Assembly (NCBI GenBank): GCA_000471925.1
Contig: CP006668.1
Span: forward strand, 2,728,001 to 2,792,000
From: Ralstonia pickettii DTP0602
GTDB taxonomy: Bacteria; Pseudomonadota; Gammaproteobacteria; Burkholderiales; Burkholderiaceae
DNA length: 64,000 nt
Direction: 5' to 3'
In this document: positions 19,496 through 28,763 of the stretch, piece by piece
Layout: each line of letters starts with the position of its first letter
How positions within the stretch are numbered: position 1 is the first letter of the stretch
Position numbers and translations under genes: made by a program
Notes under the pieces: generated by a model
What the model saw: only the letters and a program-made list of their open reading frames with translations
Databases searched by the model: none
Told to the model about the DNA's origin: nothing

Positions 19496-20758
19496 ATGTC
19501 AACACCCTCAACGCTCGAGACGGAAGTGCAGCATCGATACCCTGGCGCAGGCTGCCCTCACCCCGTACAGAGCCGACGCCGGCTCTTGCAAGGCGCAGCC
19601 TCCGCCGTCGCCCTCGCGGGGATTGGCGCGATCGCCATTCCCGCGCATGCTGAGCACAGCGTCAGGACCAACACCCATCCATCGAAAGGAAAGTTCATGT
19701 ACGCCTATCTCGGCTCACGGACCACCCGTGATCGCAACGCCCGCGGAGAAGGGATCAGCGTGTTTCGCGTGGATGCGGACACCGGTGCCCTGGAACCGGC
19801 CCAGGTGGTCAAGGACCTGGTCAATCCGTCCTTCCTGGCGCTGAACCGGCGGGGCGACCGCCTCTACAGCGTGCATGGCGACATGAGCGACATCAGCGCC
19901 TTTGCGGTCGACCGCGCCACCGGACGCATCGAGTTCATCAACCGGCAGAGCACCCACGGCAAGAACCCGGTGCACCTGGCGCTGGACCCGACGGGCAAGT
20001 ACATCGTGGTCTCGAACCACATCGGCGCCAGCCTGGCCGTGCTGCCGCTGACCGATGACGGCGCACTGGGCGAGATGACGCAGCTGGTCAGGCTGGACGG
20101 CCCCATCGGGCCGCACCGTACCGAGCAAAAGCAGGCCAAGCCGCATTTCAACCCGTTCGACCCGTCCGGCAACTTTGTCATCGTCCCGGACAAGGGGCTC
20201 GACCGCACGTTCTCGTTCCGCTTCGAGAAAGGCAAGCTGACACCGGCGTCGCCTGCCTTTGTCGAGTCACGGGAGTCGGCCGGGCCACGCCACGTCGTCT
20301 TCCATCCCAACGGCCGCCATGCCTATGTCGTCAATGAGCTGGACTCGACGGTCACGACGTATGCGTACAACTGCGCGACCGCGCAACTCACGCCCGTGCA
20401 GATCCTGCCAACCTTGCCCGAAACCTTCACCGGCAACAGCCGCGCGGCCGAGATCGAAGTGGATCGCAGCGGCCGCTTCGTCTATGCGTCCAACCGCGGC
20501 CACGACAGCATCGCGGTGTTTGCCGTCGACCCGGGAACGGGCCTGCTGCGCTTTGCCGGCACGGACCTGTCGCAGGGGCGCACGCCGCGCTTCTTCGCGA
20601 CCCATCCCAACGGGCGCTTGCTCTACGGGCTCAATGAAGACAGCGACACCATCGTCGCCTTCCACATCCATCCGTCGTCGGGCCGGCTGTCGCCCACAGG
20701 GTTCAGCGCGCAGACCGGCAGCCCGGTGTGCATGGTGTTTTCGCCGGGCCAGGCCTGA
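19496..20758 (+). CDS. Tat-exported lactonase-family beta-propeller protein
   Basis: A 420-residue protein of the 6-phosphogluconolactonase-like seven-bladed propeller family. The N-terminus carries a twin-arginine signal, SRRRLLQGAASAVALAG, ending near PAHA, so it should be exported folded. Blade repeats are visible as VDADTGALEP, VDRATGRIEF, VDPGTGLLRFA and HPNGRLLYGLNEDSDT. Family members open lactones, including phosphogluconolactone and carboxymuconolactone types. The start at 19496 gives the Tat signal a normal n-region; an upstream ATG at 19427 would overlap acnA. The substrate is unknown. Confidence 0.85.
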   Translation: MSTPSTLETEVQHRYPGAGCPHPVQSRRRLLQGAASAVALAGIGAIAIPAHAEHSVRTNTHPSKGKFMYAYLGSRTTRDRNARGEGISVFRVDADTGALEPAQVVKDLVNPSFLALNRRGDRLYSVHGDMSDISAFAVDRATGRIEFINRQSTHGKNPVHLALDPTGKYIVVSNHIGASLAVLPLTDDGALGEMTQLVRLDGPIGPHRTEQKQAKPHFNPFDPSGNFVIVPDKGLDRTFSFRFEKGKLTPASPAFVESRESAGPRHVVFHPNGRHAYVVNELDSTVTTYAYNCATAQLTPVQILPTLPETFTGNSRAAEIEVDRSGRFVYASNRGHDSIAVFAVDPGTGLLRFAGTDLSQGRTPRFFATHPNGRLLYGLNEDSDTIVAFHIHPSSGRLSPTGFSAQTGSPVCMVFSPGQA

Positions 20759-20783
20759 ATCGCATTCCCTCAATTCGCGCGCA

Positions 20784-21659
20784 TCAGCGCTGCCCCGCTT
20801 CAGAGAACCAGCGCAGCAGCATCGGATTGACTTCCTGCCAACGCTCGAACTGGACCCAGTGTCCGGCCGCCGGAATCACGCACCAGTCGCGGTGGCTCGC
20901 GCCGCACGCCAGCCGTTGCGCCACGTCGACCGGCACCGCGGTGACATCGTGCTCGCCCCACATCAGCAAGGTCGGACCCCCGTATGCGGCGAGCGCGTCG
21001 CCGAGGCTTGCCTGGCGCGAGATCGCGCGGCTGCGGTAGCGGGTCGCCTTGCATGCCTGCTCATGGACGGCCATGGCGAGCCCGTCTGCGAGCCCCTCGT
21101 CGTGCAGCATCAAGGCCAGCAGGTTGTGGCGCAGCCTGCGGCGCATTTCCTCCTCGTTGTCGATGCGCCAGTCCTGCATGGGCTGGCCCTGGCGCCGCGG
21201 GCCGCCATGGCCGGCCGGGCCCAGCAGCGCAAGCCGCGTAACCCGCGGCCGCGTGGCCGCCATCTGAGCGGCAACCAGGGCACCAAAGGAGAAGCCGGCG
21301 ATGCCCAGCTCGCTGCCTTCGCCCACGAGCTGGTCGAGCGTGGCCATCAGCGCCTGTGCCAGGCGGTCGAGCCGGTCGGGGGCGTGGTCGTCGCCGGCCA
21401 GCGTATCGGAGTCGCCGAAGCCCGGCATGTCCGGAATCCACAGCGCATGGCGCGTGCCCAGCGCCTCGATATTGCGCACCCAGTGCATCCAGTTGCCGTG
21501 GCCGCCGTGGAGCAGCACCAGCGGCGTGCCTTCGCCAAACCGGCGCCAGACCACGGTGCGCCCCAGGTGCGCCACGTCGTGGCGAATGGCCATGCGCTCC
21601 AGCCGGGCCAGCAAACCCGCATCGCCTGCCGCATGGAGGTCGGCTGCGCGCGCGGTCAT
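20784..21659 (-). CDS. Alpha/beta hydrolase
   Basis: A 291-residue alpha/beta hydrolase. It shows the oxyanion-hole motif LLHGGHGN, nucleophile elbow GFSFGA, acid residue near LLMWGEHD and the terminal His in AAGHWVQFE. The form resembles C-C-bond or ester hydrolases of ring-cleavage pathways. The start is the ATG that overlaps the ligase stop (ATGA), making it the last gene of a dehydrogenase-ligase-hydrolase run. The substrate is unknown; a CoA-thioester or ester intermediate is possible. Confidence 0.85.
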   Translation of the reverse strand: MTARAADLHAAGDAGLLARLERMAIRHDVAHLGRTVVWRRFGEGTPLVLLHGGHGNWMHWVRNIEALGTRHALWIPDMPGFGDSDTLAGDDHAPDRLDRLAQALMATLDQLVGEGSELGIAGFSFGALVAAQMAATRPRVTRLALLGPAGHGGPRRQGQPMQDWRIDNEEEMRRRLRHNLLALMLHDEGLADGLAMAVHEQACKATRYRSRAISRQASLGDALAAYGGPTLLMWGEHDVTAVPVDVAQRLACGASHRDWCVIPAAGHWVQFERWQEVNPMLLRWFSEAGQR

Positions 21660-23755
21660 GAACTCAGCACCAGCGCATCGACGGCGAGCACGCCCTGTCC
21701 TTCGGGCAGGACCATCATGGGATTCACCTCCGCCTCGGCAATGCGCAGCTGCGGCTTGCATGCGAGCTGCGACAGCGCGCTGACGGCACGCGCGAGCGCA
21801 TCGAGGTCGCCGCGCTGCCTGCCGCGCAGGCCCGATACGGTTTGCAGGGCCTTGACCTCGGCGATCATCTCGCGCGCGACCTCGACGCTGACGGGCGCGA
21901 GCCGGATGCTGCGGTCACGCGCGACTTCGGCCCAGATGCCGCCGGCGGCAAGCATGATCACGGGGCCGGCTTCGGGGTCGACGCGATAGCCCACCAGGAC
22001 CTCGGCCAGCCCGCGGGTCATGGGCTGCACCAGCACTTCGTCGCACGGCGTGTCGGGCGCACGCTCGGCCAGGTTCCGCCGCAGCGTGGCCAGCGCGGCG
22101 TCAAGCCCGGCCTGGTCCTGGATGCCCAGTACCACGCCGCCGACCTCGGTCTTGTGGGGGATCTGCGCCGAGCACACCTTCGCCACCACCGGGAAGGCAA
22201 AGGGCAGCTTGCCTGCGGGACCTGCGAGAGGCATGGTCGCGGCAGGGGCATGCGGCACGCCTAGTTCGTCGAGGATCGCATACGCCTGCGCTTCGCTCAG
22301 CGAAGCGGCGGTCGCAGCGCCCGCGCCTTGCACCGTGGGCTGCGCGCCGGGCGTCCTGCGCGCAAGCAGCGCGGCGATGGCGTCCGCGCAGGCCTCCGGC
22401 GAGCGGAAGCAAGGCACGTCTGCCGCGGTCAGCGCGGCGAGTGCTTCCGGCGCGTCGGGTACCAGCATCGCTGCCAACGGCTTGGGCCTGGCAGCGCTGT
22501 CGATGATCGGCTTCACCGCAAGCTGGGGCTGGAAGCGTGCGGACGAGCCGACCACCGCCAGCACGATATCGAATTCCGGCGCATCGAACATGATGTCGAG
22601 CGCGCCCTTCATCACGTTGTAGTTGGTGCCGGCCAGGGTCAGGTCGAGCACGCGGCCCGCCGACACGGCGATGCCTGCCGCCGCGAACTTCTCCAGCGTG
22701 GCCGGGGAGGCCGGCTCGACCACCACGTCGCGGATACCGAGCTGGTCCACCACCATCGCCGCGCCGCCGCCCGTGGTGGTCACCACGCCAACGCGGCGCA
22801 GCGGCGCGCCTGCGCCGTGCAGCGGGATGCGCCTGGCCAGCGGGAAGGCCTCGAGCAGCGCTTCCAGCACACCGACGCGGGCGATGCCGAGATCCTTGAG
22901 GAAGGCATCCGCGATGTCATCCTCACCGGCGAGCGCGCCGGTGTGGGTGGCTGCCATCTCGGCCGCGGCGGCCGAACGCCCGAGCTTGTAGGCGATCACG
23001 GGCTTGCCGCGCCTTGCCGCCTCCAGCGCGAAGGCGCGCAGCTTGTCGCCATGGCGCAGGCTCTCCAGGAACAGCAGGTAGCCGTCGATGGCGGGATCGT
23101 CCAGCGTGGCCATGCAGATCTCGCCGACGCACAGGTCCGATTCGCTGCCCACCGACACCAGCCCGGCAAAGCCGACGCCGCGGGCCTTGCCGCGCGACAC
23201 CAGTGCACCGAGCATGCTGCCGCTGTGCGAGGCCACGAACACCCGTCCCTGCGGCAGCTCCGGCTCCGCGAAGGCCGCGTTGGCGGTCAGCACCAGGCCC
23301 GCGCGGGGATTGACGACACCAAGGCTGCTGGGGCCGAGCATGCGGGTGTCGCTGTGCTCGCACAGCGCGCGCAGTGCGGCTTCGCGCGCGACGCCTTCGG
23401 CGCCGGATTCCGAGAAGCCGCTCGCCAGAATGGTGACCACCTTCACGCCGAGCCGGGCGCATTCGCGCACCGCATCCGGCACCGTGTCGGTCGGCGTCAG
23501 GATAAACACATGCTCGGGGACTTCGGGCAATGCGGCCAGGCTCGCATAGGCCGTTTCGCCCTGCACGGTGCTGCGGTTCGGGTTGATCGGGTAGATGTTC
23601 CCCTCGTACCCTGCCGCACGCAGGAACTTCAGTGGCCGGCCGGCGGTCTTGCCCGCGTCGTCCGAGGCGCCGAACAGCGCCACGCTGCGAGGGGCGAGCA
23701 GCGCCTGGGCCAGCGCGGGATCCGCATGGAAGGGAGCGGTGGTTGTGGTGTTCAT
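21656..23755 (-). CDS. Acyl-CoA synthetase, ADP-forming type (fused alpha-beta)
   Basis: A 699-residue protein with the order CoA-binding Rossmann domain (VALFGASDDAGKTAGRPLKF, residues 28-47), succinyl-CoA-ligase-like domains and a C-terminal ATP-grasp domain. The phosphohistidine segment reads ATHTGALAGEDD, and the ATP-grasp part includes PFAFPVVAKVCSAQIPHKTE. Such enzymes make acyl-CoA from an acid, ATP and CoA with ADP and phosphate as products. It sits 70 bases after an acyl-CoA dehydrogenase and overlaps a hydrolase, so it probably activates the pathway acid. A second copy of this enzyme type lies at 47746. Confidence 0.88.
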   Translation of the reverse strand: MNTTTTAPFHADPALAQALLAPRSVALFGASDDAGKTAGRPLKFLRAAGYEGNIYPINPNRSTVQGETAYASLAALPEVPEHVFILTPTDTVPDAVRECARLGVKVVTILASGFSESGAEGVAREAALRALCEHSDTRMLGPSSLGVVNPRAGLVLTANAAFAEPELPQGRVFVASHSGSMLGALVSRGKARGVGFAGLVSVGSESDLCVGEICMATLDDPAIDGYLLFLESLRHGDKLRAFALEAARRGKPVIAYKLGRSAAAAEMAATHTGALAGEDDIADAFLKDLGIARVGVLEALLEAFPLARRIPLHGAGAPLRRVGVVTTTGGGAAMVVDQLGIRDVVVEPASPATLEKFAAAGIAVSAGRVLDLTLAGTNYNVMKGALDIMFDAPEFDIVLAVVGSSARFQPQLAVKPIIDSAARPKPLAAMLVPDAPEALAALTAADVPCFRSPEACADAIAALLARRTPGAQPTVQGAGAATAASLSEAQAYAILDELGVPHAPAATMPLAGPAGKLPFAFPVVAKVCSAQIPHKTEVGGVVLGIQDQAGLDAALATLRRNLAERAPDTPCDEVLVQPMTRGLAEVLVGYRVDPEAGPVIMLAAGGIWAEVARDRSIRLAPVSVEVAREMIAEVKALQTVSGLRGRQRGDLDALARAVSALSQLACKPQLRIAEAEVNPMMVLPEGQGVLAVDALVLSS

Positions 23756-23825
23756 CCTGGATTACCTGCCTTTAATGCCTGCCTGTCTTGTCTTTGTATA
23801 TCCGCTAGTCGCCTGGGGCACCGGG

Positions 23826-24983
23826 TCAGCCTGCCTTCGGCGCGCGCTGCGGGAACGTGCGCTCGAAGACGCCTTCCGCGATGCGGTTCTTCAGGATCTC
23901 GATGGAGCCCCCCGCGATCATCCAGCCACGGATCCGACGCAGGCAGTATTCCACGATCGATTCCTGGCTGTAGCCCATGCCGCCCATGATCTGCAGCGCC
24001 TCGTTGGCAACATCCCAGCCAGCCTGGTTGCAGGCCAGCTTGGCCATGGCGGTGCTGTGGGCCGAGGGCAGGCCATGCTCGCCTTCCATCGCGGCACGAT
24101 ACAGCAGCAACTGCGCCGATTCGAGCTTGAGCGCCATCTCCGCGAATTTCCACTGCACGCCCTGGAATTCGCACAGTTCGCGCCCGAACTGCTTGCGGAT
24201 GCGCGCGTGCTCGCGCGCCACGTTGAAACAATGGCGGCCGAGCGCCAGCGAGCGCGACGAATTGCCCAGCCGCTCGACGTTGAAGCCTGAAATCTGGCGC
24301 TTGAAGCCGCCCTCGCCGAGCAGCAGGTTGGCGGCGGGGATGCGGCAGTCCTCGAAGTAAAGCTGGCACCATTCCTCGCCGCTCATGAACTTCGACGGTT
24401 CGCCGACCTGGAAGCCCGGCGTGCCGCGCTCCACCAGCACCGAGCCGATGCCGCCCACGCCCGGGCCGAAGCGCACATAGACCAGGAACAGCTCGGCCTC
24501 CGGGCTATGGGTCGAGAAGATCTTGCTGCCGTTGATCACGTAGTGGTCGCCGTCGCGGCGCGCGGAAGTCTTCAGCTCGGTCACGGCCGAGCCCGCATCC
24601 GGCTCCGTCATGCCCAGCGCAATCAGCTTCCTGCCGGCCAGCAGGTCCGGCAGGAAGCGTGCCTTCTGTTCGGCGCTGGCGTATTCGACAAAGGTGCGGA
24701 TGGGGCCGAAGTTGCCCGCCTGCACGATGTCCGCGCTCTTCGGGCAGACCAGTGCGATCTCCTGGATCGCAATCACCGCATGCATCAGCGTGCCGCCCTG
24801 CCCGCCGTCTTCTTCTGCAAAGGCGATGCCGAGCAGGCCTTGCTCGGCCAGCATGCGCGCCACGTCCCAGGGGTACTGGGCGGAATGGGCGCGCTCCAGC
24901 GCTCCGGCGGCGAGCCGGTCCTGCGCGAACCGGCGCACCGATTCGGCAAATGCCTGATGTTCTTCGCTGAGTTCAAAGTTCAT
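23826..24983 (-). CDS. Acyl-CoA dehydrogenase
   Basis: A 385-residue flavoprotein with the normal fold: N-terminal helices (FELSEEHQAFAESVRRFAQD), central FAD-binding sheet with GMTEPDAGSAVTELKTSA and NGSKIFSTHSPEA, and C-terminal helices with QIMGGMGYSQESIVEYCLRR. It should introduce a 2,3 double bond into an acyl-CoA. The chosen start at 24983 gives the canonical N-terminus; the upstream extension lacks family similarity. It heads the dehydrogenase-ligase-hydrolase run and is followed upstream by a LysR gene on the same strand. Confidence 0.9.
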   Translation of the reverse strand: MNFELSEEHQAFAESVRRFAQDRLAAGALERAHSAQYPWDVARMLAEQGLLGIAFAEEDGGQGGTLMHAVIAIQEIALVCPKSADIVQAGNFGPIRTFVEYASAEQKARFLPDLLAGRKLIALGMTEPDAGSAVTELKTSARRDGDHYVINGSKIFSTHSPEAELFLVYVRFGPGVGGIGSVLVERGTPGFQVGEPSKFMSGEEWCQLYFEDCRIPAANLLLGEGGFKRQISGFNVERLGNSSRSLALGRHCFNVAREHARIRKQFGRELCEFQGVQWKFAEMALKLESAQLLLYRAAMEGEHGLPSAHSTAMAKLACNQAGWDVANEALQIMGGMGYSQESIVEYCLRRIRGWMIAGGSIEILKNRIAEGVFERTFPQRAPKAG

Positions 24984-25123
24984 GGTCTGTTCTCTTGGAT
25001 TCGGATCGTCGACAGGGTCAGGATCGGTGAAATCGAGAACGTTGTGAACTTCGCGTTTGGCGGCGAGCCAGAACAAAAACTCATGGCAGCGGCGCCGTGC
25101 GGCCGTGGGGGCCGATCTGGGAC

Positions 25124-26041
25124 TTATGGCTCAGTGGCGTCAGCCTTCTCGCGCGCCACAGTCTCCAGCAACCAGTCGCGGAACATCGCTACCTTGCGCG
25201 ATTCGCGCTGCACTGCGGGGCGCACCAGGTAATGGCCCTTGTCGCGCGTCAGGGGCAGCGCGAACGGGCGCACCAGCCGGCCGTGGTCGAACTCGGCCTT
25301 CAGCATCGCCGTCTGCCCGATGGCAATGCCAAGTCCATCCAGCGCTGCCTGCCACGTCAGCACCGAACTGCCGAAGCTCATGCGCTCGGTGCCCTGCGCG
25401 ATGCCGCTCAGGCCGGCAAAGGCGAGCCAGTCGTCCCAGTCGGTGCGCCGGTAGTGGGACACCAGCAGGCGGTGGCGCAGCAGCGGCTCCAGCTTGCCCC
25501 GCGGCGCACGGTGCGCGCGGAGGTAAGCCGGCGTGCAGACGGGCTCGATCTCGTCATGAAACAGCAGTTCGGCGCTGACCCGCGGCCAGCGTCCGTCACC
25601 GTACTGGATCGCGACATCGGCGGGGTCGCGGTCGAAATCCACGTCCGGGATGGCGTTGTCGATGCGGACCTCGATGCTGGGATACTGGGCCTGGAAATCG
25701 GGCAGCCGCGGGATCAGCCACTTGGCGGCGAAGGTGGTGTAGGTGCGTACCCGCAAGGCGCCCTGCGACGTGCTGCGCAGCAGGCGCGCGGTGGCATTGG
25801 CGATCGCGTCGAAGGCCGGCACGACCTCCTCGGCGTAAGCCTGGCCCGCCCGTGTCAGCGTGACGCCATGCCGTTCGCGGCGGAACAGCTCCACGCCGAG
25901 ATAGCCTTCAATGACCGCAATCTGCCGGCTGACGGCCGATTGCGAGACATGCAGCTCCTGCGCAGCCAGCGTGAGGTTCTGGGTGCGGGCAACGACTTCG
26001 AAAACCCGCAACGGGTTCATGGGAGGGATACGCCGCGCCAT
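25124..26041 (-). CDS. LysR family regulator, GcvA-like
   Basis: A 305-residue LysR protein. The HTH is NLTLAAQELHVSQSAVSRQI, with GcvA-like start ARRIPPMNPLRVFEVVART and FRRERHGVTLTRAGQAYAEEV. The start at 26041 is preferred over the ATG at 26071, because a perfect TATAAT sits directly against that upstream ATG, which would put it at or before the transcription start. It lies upstream of, and in the same direction as, the acyl-CoA dehydrogenase operon and probably regulates it or the PrpD/Bug pair. Confidence 0.88.
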   Translation of the reverse strand: MARRIPPMNPLRVFEVVARTQNLTLAAQELHVSQSAVSRQIAVIEGYLGVELFRRERHGVTLTRAGQAYAEEVVPAFDAIANATARLLRSTSQGALRVRTYTTFAAKWLIPRLPDFQAQYPSIEVRIDNAIPDVDFDRDPADVAIQYGDGRWPRVSAELLFHDEIEPVCTPAYLRAHRAPRGKLEPLLRHRLLVSHYRRTDWDDWLAFAGLSGIAQGTERMSFGSSVLTWQAALDGLGIAIGQTAMLKAEFDHGRLVRPFALPLTRDKGHYLVRPAVQRESRKVAMFRDWLLETVAREKADATEP

Positions 26042-26069
26042 CCGTTTGCATGCCTGAAAGTGGGTACTC

Positions 26070-26075
26070 ATTATA
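26070..26075 (-). promoter_or_regulatory. Candidate -10 element of the GcvA-like lysR gene
   Basis: A perfect TATAAT on the minus strand ends at the upstream ATG. No good -35 is seen at 16-18 bases, which suits an activator-dependent or autoregulated promoter. Confidence 0.4.
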
Positions 26076-26121
26076 TCGGCCAGGCAACGCGGGGCCCGGC
26101 GGGACTACCCACCGCCCGCCA

Positions 26122-27447
26122 TCACGGCAGCGACGCCGCGGATTCGAGCTGCCACAGGCGTTGCAGCAAGTCCGTTGCCGCCGGCGCGCCCAGCACCGGT
26201 CCGGCGAGTTCGAGGAACTTGTCGTTGAGGTCCGCGTCGCTGAGCGGCTCCTCCGGATCGCCCTTTCGGTTCGGCTGCAGGTACTCGAACGACCTGCCAT
26301 CGCGGGTACGCACCGTGACGCGCGCCGCGCGCTGGCCGGGGAATGCCGCATCGAGCCGGGGGTCGACCTGCAGCTCGATGCGGCCCATCAACGCGCGGAT
26401 GGCGGGATCGGCAAGACGTTGCGGGGTAAAGGCCGCGAGCCGCACGCTGCCATGGATCAGCGCGCTTGCCACGGCATACGGCAGGCTGAAGCGGGCTTCG
26501 GCGGCCGTGCGCGGATTGCGGTTGCCGGCCACCTCCAGCGCCGGCCCGTAGGTGGCCACGCTTACGCTCTCGATCTCGTCCACGGTGAACCGGTGCTCGC
26601 GCTGCAGCGCCTGCGCGCCGTCGATGGCGGCAAAGGTGTGGCCGCAGCAGGCGTGGTTCTTGAAGGTCATCTGCGTGATGTTGTACTCGCGGCCCAGCGT
26701 CGCGGCAGCGGCCGGCCAGTCCGGGCCATCGCTCATGGCACGCCCGAGGCCGGCTTCGCCATCGATCACGTCCAGCGAGCCGGTGACACCGGCCTCGGCC
26801 GCCAGTGCCGCCAGCAGCCCGCCTTCGGCGGCGCGGCCGGAATGCAGTGGCTTGGACATGGAGTCCATGCGGAACGCCTGCTGCAGGCCCGCGGCAAAGG
26901 TCGCGCAGGTTGCCAGCGCATGCGCAGTCCGGATCGCGTCCAGCTTCAGGATGGCGGCGGCCGCTGCCGCCGCGCCAAAGGTCCCGACGGTGCCGGTGTT
27001 GTGCCAGTACCGGTAGTGGGTGCGGCCCATGGCGGCGCCGATGCGGGTCGACACCTCGTAGCCGGTGACCACTGCGCGCAGGAAGGCCATGCCGCTGACC
27101 TGGCGTTGCTGCCCCGCGGCGAGTGCGGCGGCAATGGTCGGTGCGCCGGGATGATAGATGGCGTGCTTGTAGATATCGTCCACCTCGACCGTGTGCGCGG
27201 CGGTGCCGTTGATCAGCGCGGCCGTCCTGGCGGTGGCGCTGCGTCCCAGTGCCAGCCGCGCGCCGCCCCGGTCGAGATCGTCGGCGAGCGCGTGCTCAAG
27301 CAGCGTCGCCGGCGCCTCGACCACGCCCGGGATCAGCGCGGCGTACCAGTCGACCACGGCACGCTTGGCGTGATGGATCACTTCAGGGGTGTCGGCGCCT
27401 GCGCCGGGATCGGCGGCGTAGGCCGCAAAGGTCTCGATGATCGTCAT
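26122..27447 (-). CDS. MmgE/PrpD family protein
   Basis: A 441-residue protein of the MmgE/PrpD fold. Typical features are VVDWYAALIPG near residue 30, the active-site stretch ALINGTAAHTVEVDDIYKHA and HPGAPTIAAALAAG, and MTFKNHACCGHTFAAIDG further on. Family members include 2-methylcitrate dehydratase, cis-aconitate decarboxylase and immune-related relatives; the large family is mostly uncharacterised. The start at 27447 matches the family N-terminus (TIIETFAAYA). It is divergent from a Bug receptor, which may import its substrate precursor. Confidence 0.88.
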   Translation of the reverse strand: MTIIETFAAYAADPGAGADTPEVIHHAKRAVVDWYAALIPGVVEAPATLLEHALADDLDRGGARLALGRSATARTAALINGTAAHTVEVDDIYKHAIYHPGAPTIAAALAAGQQRQVSGMAFLRAVVTGYEVSTRIGAAMGRTHYRYWHNTGTVGTFGAAAAAAAILKLDAIRTAHALATCATFAAGLQQAFRMDSMSKPLHSGRAAEGGLLAALAAEAGVTGSLDVIDGEAGLGRAMSDGPDWPAAAATLGREYNITQMTFKNHACCGHTFAAIDGAQALQREHRFTVDEIESVSVATYGPALEVAGNRNPRTAAEARFSLPYAVASALIHGSVRLAAFTPQRLADPAIRALMGRIELQVDPRLDAAFPGQRAARVTVRTRDGRSFEYLQPNRKGDPEEPLSDADLNDKFLELAGPVLGAPAATDLLQRLWQLESAASLP

Positions 27448-27776
27448 GGTGTCGTGTTCATCTTCGCGCGCACGGGCGCAGCGTGGCTGGACCCTGATCG
27501 TCGCCGACCCGGAGCCGGATGAGAACTTCCAATTGCGGGGCCAGCCATGACTTTTTGGAAGACCGCGACGTGCGCGCACGGCCTTCCTTGCAGGGTTGAG
27601 TTTTTGTCATCCCACACAGCGGAATCGGAATTTCTCCCCCGCGGAGGAATCGCCCACTATTGCGCTGGAACGGACCGTCCGCACCGGTGCTGCAAAGCGG
27701 CACGACGCGAGCGGTAGAAGCGCCCGGCTTCCCGCCGAAGGCGCCCGCATCCCCGATCACACATGGAGACAACAAC
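27448..27776. other. Divergent promoter region between the prpD-like gene and a Bug gene
   Basis: No coding sequence is evident. It must drive both flanking genes. A purine-rich TGGAGAC precedes the Bug start. I could not identify a convincing operator. Confidence 0.45.
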
Positions 27777-28763
27777 ATGCAACAACCTCGCGCGTCCAGA
27801 GGCACGGTGGCCGGCATCCTGCTGGCGCTCGGCACCGCCCTCGCCCCGACCGGAGCAATGGCTGCCGCCGCTTACCCATCCGAGCCGATCCGCATCATCG
27901 TCGGCTACCAGGCTGGTGGCCCGACCGACCTTACGGCCCGGTTGCTGGCCAGCAAGCTGCAGGCGTCAATGGGCCAGCCCGTGGTCGTGGAAAACAAGGT
28001 CGGCGCCGGCTCGAACATTGCCTCGGAGTATGTCGCGTCGGCGGCGCCGGACGGCTATACGCTGCTGCTGGCCGCGGCGCCCATCACCATGACCAGGTAT
28101 TTGTACAAGGGGCTGAAGTTCGACGTGCAGAAGAGCTTCGAGCCTGTCGCCAATGTCATGAACGCGCCGGCCGTGCTGGCGGTGTCGACCAAACTGCCGG
28201 TACGCGACCTGAAGTCGCTGATCGCCCTCGCAAAGCAGCGCCCGGGCAGCCTGACGTTCGGCTCCAGCGGCGCGGGCGGCTCGCAGCACCTGGCCGGCGA
28301 ACTGCTCAAGCAGAAGGCCGGCATCGACATGCTCCATATCCCTTACAAGGGTGCGTCCGGGGCCCTGACCGACCTGATGGCAGGGACCGTGGACATGGTC
28401 TTCATGACGTCGATGTCGGCACTGCCGGCGCTGAAGTCCGGCAACCCGCGCGCGCTGGCGGTGGCGTCGAAAAAGCGGCTGCCGCAGATGCCGCAGCTTC
28501 CCACCATGGACGAATCGGGGCTGCCCGGCTTCGAAGCCGACTCCTGGAACGGGCTGCTGGCACCTGCCGGGACACCCAAGCCGATCCTCGACCGCCTCAA
28601 TGCGGAAGTGAACAAGGCGCTGGCGTCGGCGGACCTGCGCGAGAAGCTGGAGTCGCAGGGCGCGATCGTGGTCGGCGGCTCGCGCGAAGAGTTCAGGCAA
28701 TACCTGAAGCAGGAAGTCGAGCGCTGGGGAACGGTGTTCAAGACCGTGAAGATCGCGCTGTAG
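27777..28763 (+). CDS. Bug/TctC family carboxylate receptor
   Basis: A 328-residue periplasmic protein. The signal peptide runs through VAGILLALGTALAPTGAMA and the mature part starts YPSEPIRIIVGYQAGGPTDL. QPVVVENKVGAGSN and IPYKGASGALTDL are the ligand-loop signatures. The start at 27777 has TGGAGAC nine bases upstream. There is no TctAB partner here, as is common for orphan Bug receptors. Its 3' end overlaps the converging diguanylate cyclase by 26 bases. Confidence 0.92.
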   Translation: MQQPRASRGTVAGILLALGTALAPTGAMAAAAYPSEPIRIIVGYQAGGPTDLTARLLASKLQASMGQPVVVENKVGAGSNIASEYVASAAPDGYTLLLAAAPITMTRYLYKGLKFDVQKSFEPVANVMNAPAVLAVSTKLPVRDLKSLIALAKQRPGSLTFGSSGAGGSQHLAGELLKQKAGIDMLHIPYKGASGALTDLMAGTVDMVFMTSMSALPALKSGNPRALAVASKKRLPQMPQLPTMDESGLPGFEADSWNGLLAPAGTPKPILDRLNAEVNKALASADLREKLESQGAIVVGGSREEFRQYLKQEVERWGTVFKTVKIAL

